Shown: positions 54,819 to 64,000 of the stretch, piece by piece | Position numbering within the stretch: position 1 is the stretch's first letter | Layout: the number at the start of each line of letters is the position of its first letter | DNA from: Pieris napi | Taxonomy: Eukaryota; Arthropoda; Insecta; Lepidoptera; Pieridae | Assembly: GCF_905475465.1 (NCBI RefSeq) | Contig: NC_062235.1 | Location: 1,684,001 to 1,748,000, forward strand | Direction: 5' to 3' | DNA length: 64,000 nt | Program-made: the position numbers and the translations under genes | The notes under the pieces: model-generated | What the model saw: the letters and a program-made list of their open reading frames with translations, nothing else | Databases searched by the model: none | What the model was told of the DNA's origin: nothing

Positions 54819-55150
54819 TGTATATGTTAACGTAAAATTGTAAAAACCGTTAGATTGTAATCTATCTCGCGAGATTATAAACTGTCGAAAGATTGTGAAC
54901 CTCAGCTTACTGCTTACAATTTAACGTATTATTATTCGGTAGATTGTACTACACTAACTTAGTTATCATACAAACTTCTTTGGTCAATTACAGATTAATT
55001 TTACTTTCCAACAATTTCATATAACTACCGAATAATAATACGTTAAATTGTAAGCAGTTCGTTGAGGTTCACAATCTTTCGACAGTTTATAATCTCGCGA
55101 GATAGATTACAATCTAACGGTGTTTACAATTTTACGGTGACATATACATT
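54819..55150. mobile_element. foldback element with about 124-bp arms (332 bp)
   Basis: The arms 54819-54942 and 55025-55150 are near-perfect inverses: TGTATATGT.A.CGTAAAATTG outermost, then gttagattgtaatctatctc, gcgagattataaactgtcga and cgtattattattcggtag. Each arm has several TTGTAA/TTGTGA motifs and a CTCGCGAG palindrome. The loop is about 82 bp. Class not recognised. Confidence 0.85.
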
Positions 55151-55220
55151 CCAGAATTTATACAATATAAACATTTTAATGTAGATTTCGACGAAATTTC
55201 CGTTATATCTTATACGGATA

Positions 55221-55280
55221 TCAGTGCTAGCCTAGTTGCTTCAGCGTGCGATTCTTATCCCTGAGGTCGTAGGTTCGATC
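55221..55280 (+). repeat. SINE-A head fragment
   Basis: cagtgctagcctagttgctt, cagcgtgcgattcttatccc and tgaggtcgtaggttcgatc, ending abruptly. Confidence 0.7.
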
Positions 55281-55399
55281 ATTTAGTAATGAAAGTGCTT
55301 CTTTTTCACCGTGTCTATTGCTGATAGAGCTTTTTTTATTATTGCTTTGTGATGTCAAGATAGCATCATTGCAGCTCCTTACAAACATTTAATAAAACA

Positions 55400-55510
55400 A
55401 AATACTCGGCGATTAAAAAGAATGGCGAACTGTTTCTTGCCAGTTCTTCTCGTTCGTTCTACGCCCTTGTTTTAAGAACTGATACTAAATGTAAATTTAG
55501 AAGCAATTAC
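55400..55510 (+). mobile_element. LINE-G 3' UTR fragment
   Basis: actcggcgattaaaaagaat, ggcgaactgtttcttgcc, gttctacgcccttg and aactgatactaaatg. Confidence 0.68.
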
Positions 55511-56539
55511 TGATTGACAAAATCTGATTGATTAATAATTGTTCATAAACATTATGAAATCTAAACGGCGACAGACAATTAAACGTTAACACGATTTATT
55601 TAATAAAACCAAAAGAAAGAGTCAATTTATCATATTATCTATGGTACTTTCCTCTCGGAACATAATTCAATTAATATGTGATAGCTTACATCAACACATC
55701 AACAAATCACTATTCTGACGTTTCAATTTTGACATTGACACGTAACTCATCTCCACATTGTTCTGTGTTCGGAAGCTCTTAGACACGTCTTAATAAATTT
55801 CTAAGGCGCCTCCTAAGATAAAGTTACCTATGTCGTAATAACCATTAATCTTTGTTTTAGCACGACAACAACATCGAATTTCATAAATTAATCACCACGA
55901 CTATTCTATTTTTAAAATTTCAATTTACTAATGTTACCATACCTCAAATTAGTATTTTGTAGTAAAAAGTATTCAGATATCTACTGATATTAATTTACTA
56001 TACTTATATTACCACTTAGATGAAGTAGGTAATATGAAAAAAAAAAATAATCTGTATTATCAAACTATATATATATATATATATATTTCAGACAAATAGT
56101 TCTTTATCTAATTGTTATTATTAATAAATTAACCGAAAATTTTAACATATAATATTTATTATATGGTATATTAAATTTGATAATTGATTTAACAAATCCA
56201 ATACGTTACTTTTAAAACTAAATTTATAGTCGAACCAGTCAGAGAATTAATTAATACAGTAGACATTCCAATAACGTACGTGGGAAGCTGAACGCACTTC
56301 AGGGTAGCTCGATTTATAGACCGAGTTATTTGTTTTACGTCAGAAATTGATCGATTGACCGATGTGGTCGAGATTTTTTTCTATTTTTATTTAGCTTTTT
56401 ATGTGGAGATTTCATGGTATCAATAAATATATAAATAAAGAGTTTTTTAATGAAAATATATTTAATGTACGTTAAAAATTTTGATATATTAATCACCTAA
56501 AGCTATGAAATAATTATGAAAGTTTTTATTTAATTAGGA
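55511..56539. other. AT-rich with TA microsatellite
   Basis: (AT)n around 56067-56087; no gene recognised. Confidence 0.45.
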
Positions 56540-56810
56540 AGTGGCCTAGTGGCTTCAGCGTGCGACTTTCATCTCTGAGGTCGTAGGTTGGATCCCCGGC
56601 TGTGCACCAATGGAGTTTCTTTCTATGTGCGCATTTAACATACTCTCGAACGGTGAAGGAAAAAATCGTGAGGAATCCGGCTTGTCATAGATCCAAAAAA
56701 CTCGACGGCGTTTGTCAGGCATAGGAGGCTGGTACTTGCCTATTAGTTTGGATCTTTATGTAACAGATACAGAAATCTGAGGCCCAGACCTTAAAACGTT
56801 GTAGCGCCAG
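56540..56810 (+). repeat. SINE-A copy
   Basis: gtggcctagtggcttcagcg, gtaggttggatccccggctg and body modules to gtagcgccag. Confidence 0.85.
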
Positions 56811-57549
56811 ACAGTTGACTTTTTAATTTTTTTTATTTATTTATTTACACTTCGTTACCTTATACAAAACACATAAAAATTACTTATTTAAAAAAAAATT
56901 ATCCACCTTATCATCGACGTATATGCATTAAATTTTTTATAATCCTTTTTCTATGCTAATTTCTGAGACATACAACTTTTATGATACGCATAGGTTTTTT
57001 AACTGAATAAATTAGGATGAAATGGATTTGGAGTTTTCTGAGCAATCTTGCTGTATAGTTGTATACAGTTTAAACTTAGACTATCCCGTGGACATTTTAT
57101 CAATATCCTATTTACGTATAATCGCAAAAACAACTTTATCTTCTAATACATTTATCTTTTTTCAGATACTACGCTATCTATGCGCGAATTCAAAATGACT
57201 GAAACGGGAGTGACATGATACTGAAAAGCGTTAGTAACGTAAAGTGAAGTGACAAAGTGTAAAAGTGTGTGTGTGACTCAACCAACATGTTGTGTCCTTT
57301 AGTCTTGTGTGTCTACATTTCAATGTAAGTATTGTGTTACAATGTTTTTGCTTAATTTTTTTGCGTATGAAATTACAAACGGATTGGATATACAATTGCG
57401 AGAGCACAGGTGTCAATGGTATGGATTTAATAGTTTCCTGTTTGTTGGCGTCTGTAAAAATAGATTACTATTTCATATTAACATACATACAATAATCGTT
57501 AAAGTAATTCGTAACATAACTAAACATTTAAGTGTCTATAAGATAATCA
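56811..57549. other. nothing firm
   Basis: Short open frames at 57231-57590 on both strands overlap each other and show no family resemblance. Confidence 0.35.
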
Positions 57550-57775
57550 CGTGTTCATCATCAGCCTCTCAGGTCCAATTCTGGACGTAAACTTCCTCCA
57601 TTTTTCTCCAGTATGCACTGCATTGGCCTCTCTGCATCCTCTGGGAGCTCCTTGACGATATTGTCAGACCATCTAGTCGGTGGGCGGCCGTCATTTGTTC
57701 TGCCAAGGTCTCCATTCAAGGAGCCCGCTGGTCCATGTCCATGCGCGTTAGACCTGTCCACCACCAATAACAAGA
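57550..57775 (-). pseudogene. LINE C-terminal fragment
   Basis: The minus strand reads GRPPTRWSDNIVKELPED, then in neighbouring frames CSAYWRKMEEVYVQNW before a stop. This is the GRPP.RW.D.I ... W..+EEAYV..W tail of RTE-like LINEs, with a frameshift between the parts. Confidence 0.7.
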
Positions 57776-57951
57776 TAAATAATTATTTGAAAACTAGTCG
57801 GCTGGTGCCTCCAACTCGAGTTTTAGAAAACAATTTTAAGTTTAAAACTAAAAACTTCTATTCCTAGGCATAGTTAGTTAGTTGACAAGGGTCCTACAAC
57901 TTCTGATATTTTCACCAAGGACCAAACGCTAAAACGGATTACACTATAATA

Positions 57952-58725
57952 CAGTGAAACCTGGTTAAGTGAGACATCAAGGGACCTGCAATGTCGTTTC
58001 ACTTATAGAGGTATTCCACTTACCCAGTGTCTCAGATATACAGGTATAAATAAATATCTGTCTCATTTACAGAGGTCAAATATGCTTTGGTCACCAATTG
58101 ATGACATTTCAAAATAACTGTGCAAAGTTTCTAGACCCATGTTAGCAAACACTGTTCAAGTTCAGGATATTCTGATAAACGTACACGTTTTAGTTTTCCT
58201 TGTCCTTCAGAACATTGTGATTCAATTTTATGTTTACTCTGAATTATTCTACAAAGAGTAGATTTTGGCATATTATATTCGGCACAAACTTCTTCGCGTG
58301 TCTTCCCACTTTCATAAACGGATATTAACTTTAGTTTTTCACGTAATGATAACGATTGTAGCTTTCGTTTTGGCATTTTTCAAATAAACATCTGTATGAT
58401 AGTAAAGCGAAACTAAAACTGAAGGTAACTGAAGATCAAAATTACTTACTTACTTGGAATTACGTGTGGAATTTGTGGGTAGAATAAGAATGAGTAAACA
58501 AACAATGTTATCTCAGTTACAGAGGTTTATGCATATAAAATTTACTCGCTGTCTCAGTTATAGAGGTAACTATGATGATAAATCGAAAGAACAAATCCCA
58601 GATATAGAGACTTACCTCGTCCCACTAACAGAGGTAATTCAGTGCCAAAGTGTTGGGACCTCAGCATGAGTTCCAGTTATGGAGGTTTCTCACTTATCCA
58701 GGTCCCACTTAACCAAGTTTCACTG
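57952..58725 (-). mobile_element. Tigger/pogo-type element, internally deleted (774 bp)
   Basis: Left end CAGTGAAACCTGGTTAAGTG; right end, read inverted, CAGTGAAACTTGGTTAAGTG. TA on both sides (57950-57951, 58726-58727). Both subterminal regions carry direct copies of a TCTCAGTTAYAGAGGT-like motif. It encodes only the N-terminus of a CENP-B-like transposase, so it depends on a full-length relative. Confidence 0.88.
58131..58376 (-). pseudogene. Tigger/pogo transposase N-terminal HTH
   Basis: 81 codons: MPKRKLQSLSLREKLKLI, SVYESGKTREEVCAEYNMPK, STLCRIIQSKHKIESQ, then YPELEQCLLTWV and TAG. The segment to about residue 52 is a psq/CENP-B N-terminal helix-turn-helix that binds element ends. LE.cLL.Wv is where the second CENP-B-type HTH would begin, but the internal deletion ends the frame there. 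The DDD catalytic domain is missing. Confidence 0.85.
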
Positions 58726-60110
58726 TATATACAACGAGGATTATGTACTAACTAAGACAATATAGCTAATAATAATTAGCTAGAAGTGCAATGTGTGTGT
58801 GCGTATCTATGTTGTCTTAAAAATCCATCGACTTGCTTCTTTGGACATACATTATTCAATAATCATGTACATTTGATTTCGGGGCATTTATAATTTCAAT
58901 GCAGTTTAAAAAAATCCAATATTATTACTTTTTTTACATACTAATTAATAATATTTAATAATTATTTTTTTTTGGTAATTTTTTCGCTTGCTAGCTTTCC
59001 TATGTTCTAATATAATTGATGTGTATTTGTGTAATATTTGTGATGTTATATTTTCTTGTATAATTTTATATTACGTTGTTTTAGAACTTATAAAAAAAAT
59101 GTATCTCTTACTATTGAATTGTGTTGTAGCTGTGATGGAAAGAGATAAATCTATATCGTTTAAATACGTGTAAATGATGATTACATGACAGCGTATAAGA
59201 AGTAATGCTTAACAGTTTTGTAAGGATGCGCCAGAAAGTAAACATTTTTAGGGTAACTTTCAGAGTCGAAATTTAGGACTCCGTAGGACTGTTAAGGATT
59301 CAGCACTTAGTAGGACTCCCGTTTATATCCTTTATGTTTTACAATTCACACAATACTAATAAATGCTTTGGTTTCAAAGTTCGAAAGTTAATAACGCCAT
59401 AAACTTTATAATATTTGCTTAACTGTCTGACAACCATAAACCAGACTATTGAAGTTTATAAAATGATTTATGTGTTCTATTGATTCCGTTTACAAGATAC
59501 TTTATCTATTCAAACATAATTGTCTACTTAAATTTGTTTTATATCATATTCTAGCCATAAAGTTAATTTAACAACGATTGAACAGGGTTATAATTTAATT
59601 GTGTTTGAACTTTCTTAATTCGTGTTATGTCTACATATTATGTACATACATATACATTTATATGTATGATTATGATTATTGGATTAAATTAAATTATGAT
59701 ACTAGACTATTTATTTTAGCCACACTAACGAAACACATACAGACATAGAGTACACACGACATACAAACATGCAATACATGCAAGTGCATCAATGTCAACT
59801 GTGCACAAGGGAAACATTACAATGATAAAAGAGAAAATAAATAATACGATAAAAATAAGCGACAATAAACTAGATTAAGACACGAATATCAAATCTAATA
59901 TGCAATTTAAAAGATTTATATATTTCTTTGCAATTGTTATTGGTGAGGGAACAATGACACTTATACAAGACACACTAAATTTTTTTTTTAAATTTACTAT
60001 ACACCTCAGTGAAATAACATTTTGCCAAGTTTTTTTCTGTGCAAAGCTACATGAGAGGAATATAAATAAAATCGTATTAAATACATAATTATAATCCTAT
60101 ATTTATTATT
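58726..60110. other. AT-rich, nothing recognised
   Basis: 1.4 kb; several 60-codon open frames are hydrophobic, AT-driven and unsupported. Confidence 0.45.
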
Positions 60111-60114
60111 TTGA

Positions 60115-60260
60115 AGAAGAATAACTCCGACTTTTCCACCCTACTTTATTTTCGTCAGCATCCAAACCTACCCTTTCAATTTCGTCATTACATCGCTGGT
60201 TTGCCATTATTTCTCTTTTCGACCACCTTCCATCTAGAATGGGTTGCCCTGCCCATCAAT
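60115..60260 (-). mobile_element. possible LINE C-terminal fragment
   Basis: The minus strand reads MGRATHSRWKVVEKRN, then in another frame DEIERVGLDADENKVGWKSR, vaguely like the (+W.DEI...G.......R..W) tail of RT elements. Weak. Confidence 0.3.
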
Positions 60261-61078
60261 TTAAGTTAAAATGCCTGTTGCGCAATATATATTATCAACA
60301 ATATGACAACTTTTAATAAAAAAGAAGTGACAAAACTTAAAAGAAAGATAAAAAGGAAGTTGCAATTGGAAACTTGTGCTATTTGTATAGTGGTGTGAAT
60401 TACAAAGATAACTTATCAATGTAGTGATTTATCACTGCAAAATCCGCGACACCATAAATTCGTTTAAGGAAAAGTTTGCGTAATTAAATCACATTCAGCT
60501 ATTACTTTAATTGCATAAGATATTTATGAATGTCTGTGGGCGATCAGGGTTTGCAAATTCCACCTCATTTGGTAATCTCTAGCAAGTGTTGAGATTTCGT
60601 TGTATGAAATATCGAGCTCAGTTAGTGCAGTGATCATTTATTTCTTATTATGCTCTTAAGGCCATATCCCAGCAAAAATTGCTGTGTCTTGGGGTGGACT
60701 GCGGTGCGCAGTGGAGATTCAATGTGACAAGCAAGGCAAATATAACAAACACGAAGAGCAAGAAATATCGATTCATACATTAAAAGGAAAATTGATTCCA
60801 AAGTGTGAGGGGAGCAAACAGTTGCTGTTGTAGAACATAAATTATTTTAATTTTCATTATGAGATTTAGTAAAGAAAGCTATTAATGAACGAAAAATATA
60901 AGAAAAAGCGTTTTAAATAAATCAAGAGCTTTACAAGTAAAAGTGCCGAGTTGGCCCATGAAACTTTAATGAACTTAATTATTTAATGGTCATTCAATAA
61001 TTTCACCAATAAAAATATATTCAGAAAACTATCGCAATATCACATACTCAGCAAAATACAAAATACTATCAGTATCAC
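60261..61078. other. nothing recognised
   Basis: A slightly GC-richer piece at 60660-60730 has no recognisable frame. Confidence 0.4.
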
Positions 61079-61305
61079 CTCGACGTCCGTCGTTCCAAAA
61101 CAGCGTTTTCAAAGGCAGTTTTTGCCAGCTGCCCACTGAAGTATTTCCGAACCAATTCGACTTAGGGTTTCAAGAAAGGAGCGTACCAATTCTTGAAGGG
61201 CCGGCAACGTACTTGCGAGCCTTCTGGCAATGTGAGTATCCATGGGCGGCGGTATCACTGAACATCAGGCGAGCCTCCTGGCCGTTTGCCTCCTATTGTA
61301 TTACA
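61079..61305 (+). mobile_element. LINE-D 3' region
   Basis: tatcacctcgacgtccgtcg, gtttttgccagctgcccact, gaagtatttccgaaccaatt, ggccggcaacgtacttgcg, aacatcaggcgagcctcc and gtttgcctcctattg. A short deletion before gccagctgcccac removed the LPRTT codons. Confidence 0.75.
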
Positions 61306-61871
61306 GTATTAGTAATGACAAAAAGCTTCCATACCTTTAAAGAATACACTACAAAAAGCTATATACATTTTTGCAAGACTCTTAAATCAAATTCATTGTT
61401 AGAATGATCTATTGGACGTGAAAATGAATTCGTTAGCGTAAAATAAAAATATATTTCGCATTTTCAACGAGAAATGCTCTCGAGATGTCAAAACGACAGT
61501 CTTTTTCTTATTTATTACCTATCTTTTGAATCGTAGGACACGTTCACGACATTCTGTTGTTTGTGAAGATTTATAGCCGGAATGGGAATTTATTCTGTAT
61601 CAAATTATATGCCTTTTGTTAAACTTTTTCATAGTTTTTGCATTGTTTGAATTTATTTCTTTCAATATCGTTTTATATTAAAGATTTTTGGTTATTGGAG
61701 GGTAGATTCAAATGTATTCACAAGCCTACCCTCACTTTGAAACTTTTTTACGTGGATGGGGTCTACGTTAGTCCTTGGAAAACGACGTTTATTTATTTAT
61801 ATTTAATATGCTGCCCACTTATTATACTATGTCACATAATCCAGCTTAAAAATGTTAATATATAAAAAAAA
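61306..61871. other. nothing recognised
   Basis: AT-rich. Confidence 0.4.
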
Positions 61872-62060
61872 CTAGCGGGTCCGACAGACGTTGTCCTGTA
61901 CACACGTACAGCTAGTTTTTTAGCTAACTAACAAAAAAATAGTAATAATGTACATCATTCTCGACTCCACTTGAACACACAAAAAATTTCATCAAAATCT
62001 GTCCAGCCGTTTAGGAGTTTTATTACGAACACATGCACAGAAGATTTATATATATATTTA
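61872..62060 (-). mobile_element. Helitron-like element, fifth subfamily
   Basis: CTAGCGGGTCCGACAGACGT opening with a hairpin-capable gttgtcctgtacacacgta, then atcaaaatctgtccagccgt and an agaagatttatatatatat end. Confidence 0.55.
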
Positions 62061-62074
62061 CCAGCTGTCTATTT

Positions 62075-62255
62075 GTTGTATAGATAAGTAACCTAGATAC
62101 TGAATGCAGCGCTATCTGCCGGGCTCAATTTGTGAATCTAAACCATCCAGAGCATCCCAAACGCATACAAAAAATATTCAAATCGGTCCAGCTGTTTAAG
62201 AGAGTTCAATGAACATACACACGAACAGTATAATTATAAATAAAAAGATATTCAA
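62075..62255 (-). mobile_element. second Helitron-like relic
   Basis: gaatgcagcgctatctgccg, aaatcggtccagctgtttaa and a caca.gaacagtataattata end. It adjoins the preceding relic and its CTAG end is eroded. Confidence 0.4.
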
Positions 62256-62855
62256 ACAAGGAAGTACTTTTAAAAGAAATAAGTATTTAAATAAATAAAA
62301 ATCTAATTTGAAAGTGCTTCAAAATAAACGCCAGATTAAATTAGATATTTAATTTGTAACATTAAGGTGAGAAACACAGGTTTATACTTTTACCTTAAGA
62401 GTCCAAGCAGTAGAATCATTTATACCATTTTTAAAATTATGAATTTTAAACAATATTTTACCAAACATAATGAACTTCCAAAATGGTCGCTTTAATGCGA
62501 TTACGATACATCACGTTTCATTCTGGGAACTAGACATAATGCAAACTTAATACGCGGGTGAATTGATTAATAATTCGCTTATAGCACCAATCAATTTCAT
62601 ATTCAACTATATTATGTCACGCCTTCGCACGGCTGAACATATTTTTTTTAATATTTAGTAATAAATAACTCACGGTAAATGTAATATTTTTGTATAATTT
62701 AGTGTGTATTTGGTTGTAAAAGAATTACCCAGTTTCTTATCGACGTTTATCAGTAGAAAACGTTATTTTAATTGGGCTCTGTGTAATTATTAAAAAAATG
62801 CTTTTTTGGATTGAAACTGTTACAATAACATGATTTTGACTTAGATTTCTACGAC
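62256..62855. other. nothing recognised
   Basis: AT-rich. Confidence 0.4.
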
Positions 62856-62859
62856 GTGC

Positions 62860-62990
62860 CAAGGCCGTACGTTCTTAATAGGCCGGCTATGTACTTGCGA
62901 GCCCTCTGGCATTGAGAGTGTCCATGGGCGGTATCACTCATCATCACGTGAGCCTCTTGCTCGTTTGCGCTCTGTTCTATATTAAAAAAA
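62860..62990 (+). mobile_element. LINE-D 3' end
   Basis: aggccggctatgtacttgcg, agccctctggcattgag, tccatgggcggtatcac, catcacgtgagcctcttgct and a tattaaaaaaat tail. Confidence 0.7.
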
Positions 62991-63594
62991 TACAATCTAA
63001 ATGATATCCGTTTCATAAGTGTTTCTTATTATCTGCAATATGTATACCTACTGGTACATCGAAAAATACCGACAGACCTCTTTCAGGTTAAGACTTTCTA
63101 AGTTCAAAAAACCTTGCTATCTTAAAACTGATGATACAGATATATCTATCTATAATCTACATAGCTACTATAAAACAGCATTTAAAATCCATATAACTCA
63201 GTGTCCTTCCAAGGGATTTTAAGTCTTTTTTCGACATTGGAATTAATTACTTGTGGTGATATAAAAAGGTATGTAACAAATCTAATTATAAATATTTTTT
63301 ACTCGCTACTCATGTCTATATTCGTTCAATGTCAATCGTTTCACAATACCGACTGGTGTTCGTTTAAACGTTATATTGGGAATCGAGTGTTCAATTGGAT
63401 AGTTGAACTTCATAGCGAATAGTTCTTCGTGTGAGGCTGCGAATAGATCAAAGGTTTTACAGATCGTTTAGATATTTGGAGATGAGAGATTTACATACAC
63501 TGGAGTGTGTACCAATACTACGACTGAAGTTTCCGTATGACTCAATTCACTTCAAAACCCTCTGGTGCTAACAGTGCCGGCTGAGCAATGCTCA
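62991..63594. other. nothing firm
   Basis: Two overlapping plus-strand open frames (63019-63222, 63201-63422) have no start context, splice support or family likeness. Confidence 0.35.
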
Positions 63595-64000
63595 CTAAAC
63601 TCAAACTCAATCTCAAAATAAGTTATACTAATGGAAGTCAGAAAAGAAGTTAAATTAATTCTAAATTTACATTTACTACCAGTTCGCAAGTCAAGGGTGT
63701 AGAGTGGGCAAGAAGAACTGGCAAGAAACTCTCCGCCACTCTTTTTAATCGCCAAGTTTTGAGTTAAACAAATTGTTTGAACTGGAGCAAATCAATCCCA
63801 ATTAGCATCATTTAAAAAATCGTCAAATTTATAAAAAACTTTATTGATTAATTTACGTTTAACGAGAGTTTTGAATTTATTCAGTGACAATTCTCTAATT
63901 TCGCTTGGAAATTTGATTACAATTTCCATATGAGGAGGTTTATCTTCTGGGTGTTTATCATAGCGAACCCGAACGAAGCTCTCGGGTACGTCCTCACACC
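63595..64000 (-). mobile_element. LINE-G C-terminal frame and 3' UTR, runs off the window
   Basis: Entering from the right edge, an uninterrupted minus-strand frame of about 69 codons reads VRVRYDKHPEDKPPHMEI, VIKFPSEIRELSLNKFKTLV, KRKLINKVFYKFDDFLNDAN and WD, with stop at 63792-63794. LNKFKTLVKRKL...FYK.DDFL.D.NWD is a LINE C-terminus of the same general type as LINE-W. Downstream is the LINE-G 3' UTR (aagaaactctccgccactct in reverse) and the ctcaaactcaatctcaaaat tail. This copy ties the UTR fragments seen across the window to a coding LINE. Confidence 0.78.

Noticed and set aside
58988..59173. 61-residue hydrophobic ORF that could be a membrane peptide
   Set aside because: AT-rich low-complexity DNA gives such frames by chance; no start context, splice or family support.
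1..64000. CRISPR array, bacterial operon, phage or viral gene
   Set aside because: No spaced identical direct repeats, no Shine-Dalgarno-led gene strings and no viral protein motifs seen; the composition and repeats are those of an insect chromosome.

Overview
The window looks like a piece of a lepidopteran (butterfly or moth) nuclear genome. It is AT-rich, its genes are split by GT-AG introns, and it is crowded with repeats typical of that order: tRNA-headed SINEs, 5'-truncated LINEs, TC...CTAG Helitron-like elements, a mariner, a Tigger/pogo relic and several foldback MITEs. I found no bacterial operon, CRISPR array, rRNA or free-standing tRNA gene. Repeat family names such as SINE-A, LINE-D or MITE-F are labels used only in this annotation. 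Two host genes are supported. On the plus strand, 6919-8706 holds the last two coding exons of a transporter related to the SLC46 / proton-coupled folate transporter group, with a poly(A) signal 83 bases after the stop; its 5' exons lie outside the window or are unrecognised. On the minus strand, 12848-10822 is a complete three-exon gene for a 366-residue, probably mitochondrial, PPR-like helical-repeat protein. The two genes converge, separated by about 2 kb of LINE debris. Layout: 1-6.5 kb is repeat debris, a Helitron, and an R1-clade LINE insertion with a 14-bp target-site duplication and a T20 (poly-A) tail. 6.9-12.9 kb holds the two genes. 13.7-15.4 kb alternates LINE fragments with CpG-rich blocks that could be promoter or first-exon sequence. 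18.1-18.4 kb has a cluster of palindromes including a DRE-type TATCGATA. 19.1-20.4 kb is an almost intact DD41D (rosa-like) mariner with both inverted repeats. 20.5-31.3 kb is SINEs, Helitrons and foldback MITEs, several nested. 31.4-39.3 kb includes two DNA elements recognised here by their inverted ends (34913-35408 and 36318-37961). 40-57 kb is mainly SINE-A, LINE and Helitron copies with long AT-rich gaps. 57.9-58.7 kb is a Tigger/pogo deletion derivative. The window ends inside the open C-terminal reading frame of a LINE. The genes show no sign of forming a pathway or operon, and no clearly new multi-gene system is visible. The most informative material is the transposon biology: nested insertions that give relative dates, foldback MITEs with a possible CWG target, unnamed inverted-repeat elements, and a Tigger relic with directly repeated subterminal motifs. 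A few short exon-like stretches (39648, 53.7 kb and 17.7 kb) are offered as low-confidence candidates.
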